From an uncultured Clostridia bacterium (lineage in GTDB: Bacteria > Bacillota > Clostridia > Christensenellales > Borkfalkiaceae): a stretch of DNA of 63,915 nucleotides. Each line of letters begins with the position of its first letter. Position 1 is the first letter of the stretch. The position numbers and the translations under genes were made by a program. Location of the stretch: assembly GCA_947625865.1 (NCBI GenBank), contig CANQQD010000006.1:1-63915 (forward strand), given 5' to 3'. Under the pieces are notes generated by a model. The model worked only from the letters and a program-made list of their open reading frames with translations. It was not told the DNA's origin and did not search any database. This document shows, piece after piece, positions 43,718-54,170 of the stretch.

Positions 43718-44844
43718 TGATATATTTAGATAATGCAGCTACAACAAGGCCGGATGCCGAATGTCTGCAAAAAGCTGAAAAATACCTCGATAATTACTAT
43801 TATAATCCTTCCGCACTGTATGCGGAAGGTTATAATATTCAGCTTGATTTGCGTAAGGCGCGGCGCAATATTTTGTCCACCGTATGTGCTGACGGCAAAT
43901 TTGATTTGATTTTCACGTCATGCGGAACTGAAGCGGATAACCAAGCCGTTTTTTGCGGCGGCAAGCGCGGAAACGTTGTGACGACCCTCGGCGAACATTC
44001 GGCTGTTTTTAATGCGGCAAACGAGCTAAAGCAGCGCGGTATTGACGTCAGGTTTGCGGCATTGAATGGCGACGGAAGCGTAAATGTTGACGATCTTTTA
44101 AATCTTGTTGACGACAAAACCTCGCTTGTTTCGGTTATACATGTCAATAACGAAACAGGTGCGATAAACGATATTGGGGCAATTGCAGCCGGTGTTAAGT
44201 CGAAAAACCCGCATGCGCTTTTTCATTCGGACGGTGTCCAGGCGTATGGCAAGCTTAACTTCAGACTTACCAAGGACATAGACCTATATTCCGCAAGCTC
44301 GCACAAAATCGGCGGTATCAAGGGCACGGGCGTTCTTTTTAAGCGGAAGAATTTGGCTGTCAAGCCCTTTATATACGGCGGCGGACAGGAAAACGGACTA
44401 AGGAGCGGCACGGAAAATGTATTCGGGATCAAGGATTTTGAGTATGTAGCCGTAAAAAAATATTCAAAGATATCCGAGAATTTTTGCTTCATACGCAAGC
44501 TTAACGATTTATTGTGGGACAGGTTAGATAAAAATTTGTTTATGAGAATTTCCCCGATGGCTAATTCTCCTTACATTTTAACGGTAGGCGTTGAGGGTCT
44601 GCGCGGCGAAACTATTATGCATGAAGCCGACGATAACGGGCTTATAATCGGCACCGGATCTGCGTGTTCGTCAAACGACAAGAAGCGTTATTCGCGTGTG
44701 ATTTTGGCGTGCGGCAAGAGCTTAAGCGTTGCGGACGGGATTCTGAGACTTAGCTTTTCTCCGGAAAATACCGTTGCCGAAGTTGAGAGAGCGGCGGACA
44801 TACTCAACAGAATAGTCAAAAACAGAAAAGAGATGATGTCGTAA
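43717..44844 (+). CDS. Cysteine desulfurase (NifS/IscS family)
   Basis: A 375-residue PLP enzyme that takes sulfur from cysteine. MIYLDNAATTRPD is the family start. The PLP lysine is in SSHKIGGIKGTG (Lys near 197), and the sulfur-carrying cysteine is Cys317 in GTGSACSS. It directly precedes thiI by one base, as NifZ-type desulfurases do in Bacillus, so it most likely supplies sulfur for 4-thiouridine in tRNA rather than for Fe-S assembly; no iscU or sufU is near. Confidence 0.94.
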   Translation: MIYLDNAATTRPDAECLQKAEKYLDNYYYNPSALYAEGYNIQLDLRKARRNILSTVCADGKFDLIFTSCGTEADNQAVFCGGKRGNVVTTLGEHSAVFNAANELKQRGIDVRFAALNGDGSVNVDDLLNLVDDKTSLVSVIHVNNETGAINDIGAIAAGVKSKNPHALFHSDGVQAYGKLNFRLTKDIDLYSASSHKIGGIKGTGVLFKRKNLAVKPFIYGGGQENGLRSGTENVFGIKDFEYVAVKKYSKISENFCFIRKLNDLLWDRLDKNLFMRISPMANSPYILTVGVEGLRGETIMHEADDNGLIIGTGSACSSNDKKRYSRVILACGKSLSVADGILRLSFSPENTVAEVERAADILNRIVKNRKEMMS

Positions 44845-44845
44845 C

Positions 44846-46000
44846 ATGGAAAAAGTAATTATTATAAGATATTCCGAAATTCATTTGAAGGGAAAGAACA
44901 GGGGATACTTCGAACGGGTATTCGGTATAAATCTCGAAAAGGCTCTTAAGGGAATAAGGCACGAAATACGCCGCAGAAGCGGTAGGTATCTTGTGGAGTG
45001 CTTCGACGATAGTCAAACCGATTATATTCTCGAAAGGCTGAACAAGGTTTTCGGCATACACTCAATGAGCGTTGCCTTGAAAGTACCCACGGATATGGAC
45101 GAAATTTTCGCGGCGGCGCAGGCTGTTTGCTCAAGGAGCGGAACATTCAAGGTTGAAACTCACAGAGCCGACAAATCTTTCTTTTTAAATTCAATGGAAA
45201 TAAGTGCGGAAATAGGCGGAAGGCTTTTATCCGCAAATAAAAATCTGAAGGTCGACGTTCATTCTCCGCAGTCGGTTATTAATATCGACGTGCGCGAGGA
45301 CGGCACGACGCTCGTTTTCAATGACTTTTTTAAGGGTGCAGGCGGGATGCCGGTCGGCACTGCCGGGAAGGGACTACTGTTGCTTTCGGGGGGCATTGAC
45401 AGCCCCGTTGCGGGACACATGATCGCAAAGCGAGGAATGAATATCGAATGTATTCATTTTCACAGCTATCCTTATACCAATCTTCAGGCTCGCGACAAGG
45501 TCATAGAGCTTGCGAAGGTCCTTTCGGGGTATTCCTGCGGGACAAGGCTGCACATAATTTCCGTAACCCGTATTCAGGAAGAGATCCATAAAAGTTGCAA
45601 CGGGGAATATATGGTCACGCTATTAAGGCGGTTTATGATGCGCATAGCAGAGAAACTTGCATTGAAGGTTGGCGCACAGTGCATAATTACGGGCGAAAGT
45701 TTGGGACAGGTGGCAAGCCAGACAATAGAGGGAATGACCTCCTCAAACAGCGTCGTCAAAAAACTTCCCGTTTTGCGGCCGCTGTGCGGATTTGATAAGG
45801 ATGAAATAATCGAGAGAAGCAGGGCAATGGGTGCGTTTGAGATTTCCATTCAGCCATATGAAGATTGCTGCACGGTATTTTTACCCAAACATCCTGTAAT
45901 AAAACCGTCACCGGAGGAAGTAATGAAGGAGGAGTCCAAGTTGGACGTGGAAAGCCTTATCGATGAGGCGTTTAAAACAAGAGAAACATTGGATCTGTAA
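44846..46000 (+). CDS. thiI: tRNA 4-thiouridine synthase ThiI
   Basis: A 384-residue tRNA sulfurtransferase that makes s4U8. An N-terminal ferredoxin-like domain (IIIRYSEIHLKGKNRGYFE) and THUMP domain are followed by a PP-loop ATPase with LLLLSGGIDSPVAG near residue 177. The chain has no C-terminal rhodanese domain, so it is the short Bacillus-type enzyme that takes sulfur directly from its dedicated desulfurase, here the gene just upstream. Last gene of the arg-car run, closed by a strong terminator. Confidence 0.96.
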   Translation: MEKVIIIRYSEIHLKGKNRGYFERVFGINLEKALKGIRHEIRRRSGRYLVECFDDSQTDYILERLNKVFGIHSMSVALKVPTDMDEIFAAAQAVCSRSGTFKVETHRADKSFFLNSMEISAEIGGRLLSANKNLKVDVHSPQSVINIDVREDGTTLVFNDFFKGAGGMPVGTAGKGLLLLSGGIDSPVAGHMIAKRGMNIECIHFHSYPYTNLQARDKVIELAKVLSGYSCGTRLHIISVTRIQEEIHKSCNGEYMVTLLRRFMMRIAEKLALKVGAQCIITGESLGQVASQTIEGMTSSNSVVKKLPVLRPLCGFDKDEIIERSRAMGAFEISIQPYEDCCTVFLPKHPVIKPSPEEVMKEESKLDVESLIDEAFKTRETLDL

Positions 46001-46037
46001 TAATAAAAGGCAGCGACTTAAGCTGCCTTTTATTATT
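45999..46037. terminator. Bidirectional terminator between thiI and class A PBP gene
   Basis: A perfect 16-bp stem (45999-46014 with 46022-46037) with A/T-rich outer ends and a 7-nt loop. It overlaps the last bases of both convergent genes. Confidence 0.85.
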
Positions 46038-48255
46038 TATTGTACCAGTCGCCCTTGGCAATTTCCGGGATCTTGATTTGCGGTTTTTTATTTTCGGAGG
46101 AAACGTATATCTGCGGGAGCGTGATTTCATCTCCATAATGCCGATTTTTTCCGTCAAAATAGTAGGGGCATACCGTGTAAACATAAGCTCCATCGGGAGG
46201 AGTATCGCAAATTTGTTTTTTCCATTTTGCGTCATATATCACCTCGTTTTTAGTGTTGTTGGAGCGTTTTACAATGTATGAATAGTACTTTGTCTGACAT
46301 AATTCGATATTTACGCTGTTGTTTTCTACTTTTATTGTCGGAGCTTTTATGGTGGGATGGGTAAATCTTGTAGATATATTTTGAGGGGTATTGCCAGCAA
46401 GCGTTTTTACCTTCAACTTGTTGAGTATGGGTGATAATTCGTCTGCGATTTCGGTTTTATTTGAATTGTAATACAACTCGGCGTCAATTTCCACCGTGGC
46501 TGTTCCCTTTTCCGTTTCAAGCTTTGTAGGCTTTTTGTTGCCGTATAGCCTAGTTAAAATCTGTTCCGCGATATTGCAGCATTGATTTCCACCCGTGATT
46601 TGCAGCCTTTTATTGTTTTTGTCGCCCAACCATACGCATATGGTGTGTCCGCTTGTGTAGTTTACCGAATAGGCGTCGGTATTTCCTTCGTCGTTTCCGC
46701 ATGTGCCTGTTTTGGAGGCAACGTCAAAAGTAAGATTGCGTAGCATTTTCGCTGTGCCGCTTTTTGTTGTTTCCAAAAGCGTTTGATTGATCAGCGAAGC
46801 CGTGCCCTCCGAAAAAACACGGCTCGGCGATGATTCTGCTTTAAAAATAATTTTACCGTTTTTATCTTCGATTTTTTTAATGAAACAGGACTGTGAATAT
46901 ACGCCCGAGTTTGCAAACTGAGTATAACAGTCTGCAATTTGCTTTACCGTCAGCCCGTGGTTCATGCCGCCGAGAGCCAACGAAAGATTTTTGTCGGCGT
47001 CCTCAAGTGCTATATTCATTGCATTCAGATACTTTTCGGCTTTTTTTATGGTCAATGAGTTAAGGATTTTGACTGCAGGAACATTGTAGCTTTTTGAAAG
47101 ACATTCGTTGACCGGCACAAAACCGTGAAATCTGTTGTCGCTGTTCGATGGGGAGTAGCCGTTGTAGTTTATTTTTTCGTCCAAAATTTGCGTATGCGGG
47201 CTTATGAGCTTTTCTTCTATGGCAGGAGCATATACCGCCAACGGCTTGATCGTTGAACCCGGTTGCCTCTTTGCATTGCCTATTGTGCTCTTGTAAGCCA
47301 GAACATTGCCATCGGCAGAGGTTATAATGACGGCATTGTCGCAGGGATATTCAAGCTTTTCTATAAAATTCTGCAGTTCCGGGTTCATATCGGTATAGAT
47401 TTTGCAGCCGTCGCTTATATCGTAAAAGTTCAGATCGGCATTTTCGAGTTCGTCGAAAACCGCGTTGATATAGTCGCCGTTATTGAAGGAAACGCTGTTC
47501 TGCTTTACCCCGACAGGCTTTTTAGAACTTGTCATATAATCTTTTTGCGATATAAATTCACAGTTCTTCATTGCCTTTAAAACTACGTTTCGCCTTTGGA
47601 GACTCTTTTCCGGGTGTTTGAATGGGGAGTAGTTGTTCGGGGATATCAGTAGCCCCGCAAGGGTAGCGCTTTCTTCCAGACTCAGATTCTCGGCTTTTTT
47701 GTCGAAATAAAATTCAGCTGCGCTCTCCAAGCCGTAGCAGTTATGTCCGAAATATATGGTGTTTAAATACATTTCAAGTATTTCGTCTTTGGAATATTGC
47801 TTTTCAAGCTTTTTGGTAAGTCTAATTTCTTTAAGCTTTCTGCTTATTGTTTTATCGCCCGTAAGATGAGTATTTTTTACGAGCTGTTGGCTGATAGTGG
47901 ACGCGCCCTCTTTGAAAGAGTGTGACATCAGGTTTTTGTATGCCGCTTTGAACATTCTTTTATAATTAAGACCGTTATGACGGTAAAAATTTCTGTCCTC
48001 AGAAGCAATAAAAGCGTTTATCGTATGCCGAGGCAAATCTTTCAGCTTGACGTTTTGACGTTTGCTCTTCAGGTATGTGCTGGCGATCTCTTCGCCGCTT
48101 CCGTCGTAAATGACAATATTCTGCTCAACCGAGAGCAGCTTATTTTTATCTAAAAGCGCGCCTTTTGTTATGACGAAATATGATATTGTAAGAGCGGCGG
48201 CAATTGCGGCTATGCAAGCCGAGATTATCGCCAGGATCTTTAAAAACTTAGACAT
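46033..48255 (-). CDS. Class A penicillin-binding protein (transglycosylase/transpeptidase)
   Basis: A 740-residue bifunctional peptidoglycan synthase. One N-terminal membrane helix (about 7-30) is followed by the GT51 domain with FIASEDRNFYRHNG, GASTISQQLVKNTHL and LNTIYFGHNCYGLESAA. The transpeptidase domain has PGSTIKPLAVY (active-site Ser), SYN and SKTGTCG. About 110 C-terminal residues form an extra beta-rich tail, possibly fibronectin-like. It has an incomplete ribosome binding region. Its start region faces miaB across 93 bases. Confidence 0.94.
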   Translation of the reverse strand: MSKFLKILAIISACIAAIAAALTISYFVITKGALLDKNKLLSVEQNIVIYDGSGEEIASTYLKSKRQNVKLKDLPRHTINAFIASEDRNFYRHNGLNYKRMFKAAYKNLMSHSFKEGASTISQQLVKNTHLTGDKTISRKLKEIRLTKKLEKQYSKDEILEMYLNTIYFGHNCYGLESAAEFYFDKKAENLSLEESATLAGLLISPNNYSPFKHPEKSLQRRNVVLKAMKNCEFISQKDYMTSSKKPVGVKQNSVSFNNGDYINAVFDELENADLNFYDISDGCKIYTDMNPELQNFIEKLEYPCDNAVIITSADGNVLAYKSTIGNAKRQPGSTIKPLAVYAPAIEEKLISPHTQILDEKINYNGYSPSNSDNRFHGFVPVNECLSKSYNVPAVKILNSLTIKKAEKYLNAMNIALEDADKNLSLALGGMNHGLTVKQIADCYTQFANSGVYSQSCFIKKIEDKNGKIIFKAESSPSRVFSEGTASLINQTLLETTKSGTAKMLRNLTFDVASKTGTCGNDEGNTDAYSVNYTSGHTICVWLGDKNNKRLQITGGNQCCNIAEQILTRLYGNKKPTKLETEKGTATVEIDAELYYNSNKTEIADELSPILNKLKVKTLAGNTPQNISTRFTHPTIKAPTIKVENNSVNIELCQTKYYSYIVKRSNNTKNEVIYDAKWKKQICDTPPDGAYVYTVCPYYFDGKNRHYGDEITLPQIYVSSENKKPQIKIPEIAKGDWYNK

Positions 48256-48299
48256 TTATAAATAGTATTTATAAAATTAAATAAATCTTGCTTATTTGT

Positions 48300-48328
48300 T
48301 TGAAAATCACGAGGAAAAAATGTATAAT
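48300..48328 (+). promoter_or_regulatory. miaB operon promoter
   Basis: TTGAAA (48300-48305), a 17-base spacer and a perfect TATAAT (48323-48328), 20 bases before the miaB ATG. It likely drives miaB through the lyase gene. Confidence 0.75.
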
Positions 48329-48348
48329 TAAATTCGGAAGACGCGATT

Positions 48349-49668
48349 ATGGAAAAATATTATCACATTACGACGTACGGCTGCCAAATGAACGTACATG
48401 AATCGGAGAAGATAGCCGGTATCCTTGCGGGACTCGGATATCATGCATGCGAAAGTATTGACGACGCCGATATTGTTGTGTTCAACACCTGCTGCATAAG
48501 GGAAAATGCGGAAAATCATGCCTACGGCAACATCGGCATGCTCAAAAAACTCAAAGCGAAAAAGAAGGATATGATCGTCGCGGTTGGCGGTTGTCTTACG
48601 CAGCAGATAGGGAAAGCGGAAACCCTGCATAAAAAATTTCCCTATGTCGATATAATTTTCGGGACCCACAATTTAAACAAGCTCGGAGAGCTTATTTTAA
48701 AAAAGCAGAACAACAAGAAGCCTGTTATCGAAATCGAAGAGAACGAGGGAAGCGTATGCGAAGAGGATAAGCCGCTTCGTACAAGCTATCCCAACGCATG
48801 GATAAACATAACCTACGGCTGCAACAATTTTTGCAGCTATTGCATAGTTCCGTATGTCAGAGGGCGCGAAAGAAGCAGAAGATCGGAAGATATAATTGCC
48901 GAGGCCAAGTCGCTTATCGGAGACGGTTATAAGGAAATAACGCTTTTAGGTCAGAATGTAAATTCCTATGCGAACGGAACGGACGATATTTCCTTTCCCG
49001 AGCTTTTGCAAAGGATAGCCGATATAGAAGGCAAATTCCGTTTGCGCTTTATGACGAGCCATCCAAAGGATTTTTCCGAGGAGCTTGCAAAAGTGATCGC
49101 AGCAAACGACAAAATATGCAACAATGTGCATTTGCCCGTTCAAAGCGGATCCAACGCGGTGTTAAAGGCGATGAACAGGCGCTATACGCGTGAAGATTAT
49201 CTGAAAAAAATCGAGATATTGAAAAAATATGTTCCTGACTGTGCGGTGACCACTGATCTTATAGTCGGATTTCCGGGAGAGAGCGAGGAGGACTTTGAAG
49301 ATACTTTAAGTCTTGTGCGCGAAGTCGGGTTCTCTTCGGCGTTTACCTTTGTATATTCTAAGCGGGAGGGCACTGTTGCCGCAAGGATGGAAAACCAGAT
49401 TCCCGAAGAAGTGTCAAAGGATAGGATCATGCGACTTGTGGAACTTGTAAATGCCAACACGCGCGAGCAGTCGTTGCAATTTGTCGGCAAAACGGTTGAG
49501 ATTCTCTGCGAGGATTACGACGAGAAAAAGAATTTGTATCTCGGCAGGAGCGAACACGGCAGGATGGCTTATTTTAAAAGCCCGACAAATGTAGTAGGCG
49601 AGTTTTTAAATGTCAGAATAAACAGCGCAAACGGCGTTTCGCTGTTGGGGGATATTGTTAAGGATTAA
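48349..49668 (+). CDS. miaB: tRNA-2-methylthio-N6-dimethylallyladenosine synthase
   Basis: A 439-residue radical-SAM methylthiotransferase acting on i6A37 of tRNA. TYGCQMNVHES with Cys12, FNTCCIREN with Cys48 and VGGCLTQQ hold the auxiliary cluster. GCNNFCSYC (Cys158, 162, 165) holds the SAM cluster, followed by VPYVRGRERSR, which separates MiaB from RimO. A TRAM domain ends the chain. Its substrate is made by MiaA, encoded in the same cluster at 54.2 kb. Confidence 0.97.
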   Translation: MEKYYHITTYGCQMNVHESEKIAGILAGLGYHACESIDDADIVVFNTCCIRENAENHAYGNIGMLKKLKAKKKDMIVAVGGCLTQQIGKAETLHKKFPYVDIIFGTHNLNKLGELILKKQNNKKPVIEIEENEGSVCEEDKPLRTSYPNAWINITYGCNNFCSYCIVPYVRGRERSRRSEDIIAEAKSLIGDGYKEITLLGQNVNSYANGTDDISFPELLQRIADIEGKFRLRFMTSHPKDFSEELAKVIAANDKICNNVHLPVQSGSNAVLKAMNRRYTREDYLKKIEILKKYVPDCAVTTDLIVGFPGESEEDFEDTLSLVREVGFSSAFTFVYSKREGTVAARMENQIPEEVSKDRIMRLVELVNANTREQSLQFVGKTVEILCEDYDEKKNLYLGRSEHGRMAYFKSPTNVVGEFLNVRINSANGVSLLGDIVKD

Positions 49669-49671
49669 ATT

Positions 49672-52242
49672 ATGGCTCTTTCACTAATGATGCAGCATTA
49701 CTTGTCCGTTAAGGATAAGTACAAAGATTGTTTGGTGTTCTATCGACTTGGCGATTTCTATGAAATGTTCTTCGATGACGCCATAAAAGCCTCGAAGATA
49801 CTGGATTTGACCTTGACGGGCAGGGATTGCGGGCTGAATGACAGAGCGCCGATGTGCGGCGTACCTTATCATGCGGTCGATTCTTATATCGAAAAACTTG
49901 TCGCCTGCGGCGAAAAGGTGGCGATCTGCGAACAACTTGAAGATCCCGCAACAGCTAAGGGAATAGTCAAGAGAGACGTCGTAAGGGTGGTCACGGCAGG
50001 TACTGTTACGTCAGACACGGGATTGAACGAAAAAACTAACAATTTTATATGCTGCGCTTATAAGGAGGGCGATAACATTGCCCTCGCATGGGCGGATATC
50101 ACGACCGGTGAGCTTACTGCAACGGAGTATTCTGTCGACGGCTTAGCCCGTTGCGTGACCCAGATGGTAAAATTGGATGTCAAGGAGATAATCTGTAACG
50201 ACGAAATGCTGTTTGCTTCCAAAAATCTCAAGGAAGTAAATGCTGGAGTTCTGCCGCATTTTTCGAGCTATCCCGCGTGGGCGTTCGGTTATGCTGCTGC
50301 GGAGCGTACGCTTATCGACCAATTCAAGGTAAATTCGCTTGCCGCATATTCGATTAACGGCAAGAAAAATGCAATATCCGCAACTGGCGCGCTCATCGAA
50401 TATCTGAAAGAAACGCAAAAGCATGCGCTTCAGAATATCGACAACATCAAATATGTTTTTTCGGAGAGCTTCCTGCAGCTCGATATTACCGCGCTCAATA
50501 ATCTTGAAATCATAAAGACGCTCGGCAGCGGCGGAAAATACGGTTCGCTTCTCTGGCTTTTAGATAAAACCAAGACGGGCATGGGTGCAAGACTTTTAAA
50601 AAATTCGGTTTTGTATCCGCTGCACAATATCGACGACATAAATTTCAGGCTGGAGGGAGTTGCGGAGCTGTGTGACGCTACCGTTATAAGACTTGCCTTG
50701 CAGGACCTGTTGAAGGAGATAAGCGATATTGAGAGGATAGCCGGCAAAATAAGCAACGGGAATATTCTTCCCAAGGATTGCCTTTCGCTTGCCGATTCTC
50801 TCAATGTGATCCCCAACGTCAAATTTCAGTTGACGGGCTTCAATTCTTCGATCCTCAATAAGATTTCAGAAGATTTAATAGATTTGTCTCCAATCGCGAA
50901 ACTTCTCGGGAACGCCATTGCTTCGCCCGCACCCGCAACGCTTAAAGACGGCGGATACATAAAAGAGGGCTTCAACGACCAGTTAGACGATCTGCGCAAC
51001 GTGCGCGCCAAGGGCAAGGATATGCTCATGGCAATGGAATCGCGGGAGCGCGACGCGACGGGCATAAGGACTTTAAGAATCGGATATAACAGAATATTCG
51101 GCTATTATATCGAGGTAACCAAATCGTTCAAGGACAAGGTGCCGTTAAATTATCAGCGCAGGCAGACCCTCGCGAACGCCGAGCGTTATACCACAGAGGA
51201 GCTTACCGAGCTGGAAGAGAAGATGCTTACAAGCGAGGATAAAGCCTTAAAGCTCGAGGCTGAGATATTTGAAAAAATCAAAAATCTTTTAGCCGAAAAT
51301 ATTGATAACCTGAAGAAAGTTGCCTCAGCCATCGCGCTTTTGGACATGATCGTTTCGTTTGCGGACGTGTCGAAAACAAACCGCTATGTTCGCCCCCAGA
51401 TGGTCGGCGAAAATGCACCGTTGATAATCAAGGAGGGGCGCCATCCGGTAGTTGAGGTGATATCTAAGGAAAGATTTATCCCCAACGATACGCTTTTGGA
51501 TGAGGGCGAAAACCGCACAATGATAATAACGGGTCCCAATATGGCGGGTAAAAGCACCTATATGCGGCAGACTGCGATAATTGCCATAATGGCGCATATC
51601 GGCTGCTTTGTCCCGGCAAAATCAGCCCAAATTCCCCTGATCGACAGAATATTTACCCGCGTGGGCGCAAGCGATAACCTTATATCCGACCAAAGCACTT
51701 TTATGGTGGAAATGATCGAGGTCGCGACCATTATCAACAATGCAACGAAAAACAGCCTGTTGATACTCGATGAGGTGGGCAGAGGCACAAGCACATACGA
51801 CGGTTTAAGCATCGCTTGGGCGGTTATAGAGCATTTAACTAGTAAAGTGCGTGCAAAAATGCTTTTCGCAACCCATTACCACGAGTTGACAGAGCTTGAA
51901 CAAAGTCTGGATGGCGTTAAAAATTATAAAATTTCCGTCAAGGAATTGAACGGGAGCGTAATATTTTTGCGTAAAATTATGCGCGGGGGAGCTAACAGAA
52001 GCTTCGGCATAGAGGTTGCTTCGCTCGCTGGTGTTCCGCAGACCGTAACGGACAGGGCCAAGGAAATTCTGAAGCTCGTTGAGAAAGGCGATAAATCTCA
52101 TATCGAAGAGGACGAACCGCCCCGCAGGGAGAGCGAGGTCGAGCGCATTTTGCGCGAGGTCGACATGAATAATCTCTCGCCTATGCAGGCGTTTTTAATC
52201 ATCGGCGACTTGGTCGAGAAGGTGAAGAATGAAGAAAATTAA
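49672..52242 (+). CDS. mutS: DNA mismatch repair protein MutS
   Basis: An 856-residue mismatch sensor. The mismatch-contacting GDFYEMF motif is near residue 27. The lever and clamp domains are followed by the ATPase with Walker A GPNMAGKSTYMRQ (621-633), DQSTFMVEM and Walker B LLILDEVGRGTSTYDGL. Full length and intact. It starts 3 bases after miaB and overlaps mutL by 14 bases. No mutH is present, so strand choice must be methylation-independent. Confidence 0.98.
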   Translation: MALSLMMQHYLSVKDKYKDCLVFYRLGDFYEMFFDDAIKASKILDLTLTGRDCGLNDRAPMCGVPYHAVDSYIEKLVACGEKVAICEQLEDPATAKGIVKRDVVRVVTAGTVTSDTGLNEKTNNFICCAYKEGDNIALAWADITTGELTATEYSVDGLARCVTQMVKLDVKEIICNDEMLFASKNLKEVNAGVLPHFSSYPAWAFGYAAAERTLIDQFKVNSLAAYSINGKKNAISATGALIEYLKETQKHALQNIDNIKYVFSESFLQLDITALNNLEIIKTLGSGGKYGSLLWLLDKTKTGMGARLLKNSVLYPLHNIDDINFRLEGVAELCDATVIRLALQDLLKEISDIERIAGKISNGNILPKDCLSLADSLNVIPNVKFQLTGFNSSILNKISEDLIDLSPIAKLLGNAIASPAPATLKDGGYIKEGFNDQLDDLRNVRAKGKDMLMAMESRERDATGIRTLRIGYNRIFGYYIEVTKSFKDKVPLNYQRRQTLANAERYTTEELTELEEKMLTSEDKALKLEAEIFEKIKNLLAENIDNLKKVASAIALLDMIVSFADVSKTNRYVRPQMVGENAPLIIKEGRHPVVEVISKERFIPNDTLLDEGENRTMIITGPNMAGKSTYMRQTAIIAIMAHIGCFVPAKSAQIPLIDRIFTRVGASDNLISDQSTFMVEMIEVATIINNATKNSLLILDEVGRGTSTYDGLSIAWAVIEHLTSKVRAKMLFATHYHELTELEQSLDGVKNYKISVKELNGSVIFLRKIMRGGANRSFGIEVASLAGVPQTVTDRAKEILKLVEKGDKSHIEEDEPPRRESEVERILREVDMNNLSPMQAFLIIGDLVEKVKNEEN

Positions 52243-54169
52243 TGTACTATCCGAAAGGGTCTATAACAGAATTGCAGCCGGCGAAGTTGTGGACAGACCG
52301 TATTCCGCAGTCAAGGAACTGGTTGAAAACAGTCTTGACGCAGGCGCGACCGATATAGAAATTTATATCGAAAAGGGCGGCAAACAGCTTATAAGGATCG
52401 TTGATAACGGCTCCGGCATTTATAAGGATGATCTGCCCGTTGCTTTTCTGCCGCATACTACAAGTAAGATTGCAAGCGTTGACGACCTCGATAAAATAAC
52501 CACACTCGGCTTTCGCGGCGAAGCGCTTGCAAGCATTGCGGCTATTTCAAAGGCAGAAATAATCTCGGTTACAGAAGGCGAGCCTGCTTATAAAATCGTT
52601 TGCGAGGGAGGCGACATTGGTAAGATTCAGCCTGCCGCGCTTGAAAAGGGCACTACAATAACCGTGCGCGACCTGTTTTACAATACTCCGGTCCGCGCCA
52701 AATTTTTAAAGCCCGATAAAAAAGAGGAATCCGATATCACGAGCTTTGTGACCCGTTTTATTCTCGCAAATTCCAAGGTGCGGTTTAAATATTTTGTTGA
52801 CGGAAAACTTGTTTTACAGTCTTTCGGCGGAGGTCTTGAAGAGGCTGTAGCTCAGGTTTACGGTGCGAAGGTCATTCCGCAGTGTATAAGAATAGACGCC
52901 GCGAAGGACGGTGTACACATCTACGGTTTTATCGGAAATCAAAATTTTTTCAAGCCGAATAAGAGCTATCAGAGCGTTTTTCTCAACGGCAGATACATAG
53001 TAAACAGCACAATAGCCGTTGCCATATCAAACGCATATGCAAGCTATGCAATGAAAAGGCAGTTTCCTTTTTATGTGCTGAATATCGATGTCCCTGCCGA
53101 TATAGTTGACGTAAATGTTCATCCCAACAAAGCAGATGTGCGGTTTGTTGACAACAACTTTATTTTCGGGGTAGTATATAAGGTTATTTCCGCCGTGTTG
53201 GACGGCACCGCGACTGCTGCGGAGTTTGTAGTAGGCGGCGGGAGAATACCCGAAATAAAGTCAACGGCCGACGGCGAAGTAAATAAGGTATATGCCGGCG
53301 AGCCCGATATCCCGCGGGAAATCATAGATAAATACAAGCCCGCTGCGGCGACGATCTTTCCCGAAGATAATTATAAAAAGGAAAATGCGCCCGCCCAGCC
53401 ACAAGAACCCAAGAGACCTTTCGATCCCGAACGCGATCTGTCGCTTGCCGAGTTTTTCGGCGCAGACTTTAAAATGCCGGAAGAATCGAATGAGTTGGGT
53501 GTGGGCGACAGCTCGCTTGCCATAAATCCGTATCTTGCAGAGGCGCAGGAGATCGAAAGAAGATATTTTGAAAGAAAACAAGCGAGAATAGAGTATGAAA
53601 GCTGTAAATTCTGCGGTTCTCTATTCAACACCTATCTCATATACGAATATCACGACTCCGTTTATATAATCGACCAGCATGCGGCTCACGAACGCCTTAT
53701 TTACGATAAGCTGATAGCAAAAATCAAAAAGCGCAAAATCATAAAGCAGCCGCTCCTTATGCCCTATGTTTTCGACGTCAACCCCGACGAAAGACAGTTT
53801 ATTGAGAAAAATCAGGCAATTCTCGCCGATTTGGGGTTTACGGTTGAGCATTTCGGGACAAGTACATACAGAGTGGACGAAATTCCGGCAGATTTGCAGG
53901 ATATCAACCTCAAGGATTTCTTTAATGAAATACTTGCCGACTTGGGCAATTACAAAGAAATCAAACTTGAGGACGTGCTCAAGGACAAATTGGCTACTAC
54001 CGCCTGCAAGCATGCGGTAAAGGGCGGAATGATGCTCACCGAGCAGGAGGTAAAAAACCTCATTAAAATGATGGACGGCGACATGGGGCTGAAATGCCCG
54101 CACGGCAGACCGGTCTGTGTTACGCTTACCAAGCGCGAAATAGAAAAAATGTTTAAAAGGATAGTTTGA
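52229..54169 (+). CDS. mutL: DNA mismatch repair protein MutL
   Basis: A 646-residue GHKL ATPase and endonuclease. ATP motifs VENSLDAGATDIEIYIEKGG, DNGSGI and TLGFRGEALASIAAIS occupy the N-terminal third. A P/E-rich linker (about 375-400) leads to the C-terminal domain with the nicking motif DQHAAHE, followed by ACKHAVKG and CPHGRP. In the DQHA-x2-E-x4-E pattern the last Glu is Asp here, a conservative change. It is an active-endonuclease type MutL, as expected without MutH. Overlaps mutS by 14 bases. Confidence 0.97.
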   Translation: MKKINVLSERVYNRIAAGEVVDRPYSAVKELVENSLDAGATDIEIYIEKGGKQLIRIVDNGSGIYKDDLPVAFLPHTTSKIASVDDLDKITTLGFRGEALASIAAISKAEIISVTEGEPAYKIVCEGGDIGKIQPAALEKGTTITVRDLFYNTPVRAKFLKPDKKEESDITSFVTRFILANSKVRFKYFVDGKLVLQSFGGGLEEAVAQVYGAKVIPQCIRIDAAKDGVHIYGFIGNQNFFKPNKSYQSVFLNGRYIVNSTIAVAISNAYASYAMKRQFPFYVLNIDVPADIVDVNVHPNKADVRFVDNNFIFGVVYKVISAVLDGTATAAEFVVGGGRIPEIKSTADGEVNKVYAGEPDIPREIIDKYKPAAATIFPEDNYKKENAPAQPQEPKRPFDPERDLSLAEFFGADFKMPEESNELGVGDSSLAINPYLAEAQEIERRYFERKQARIEYESCKFCGSLFNTYLIYEYHDSVYIIDQHAAHERLIYDKLIAKIKKRKIIKQPLLMPYVFDVNPDERQFIEKNQAILADLGFTVEHFGTSTYRVDEIPADLQDINLKDFFNEILADLGNYKEIKLEDVLKDKLATTACKHAVKGGMMLTEQEVKNLIKMMDGDMGLKCPHGRPVCVTLTKREIEKMFKRIV

Positions 54170-54170
54170 T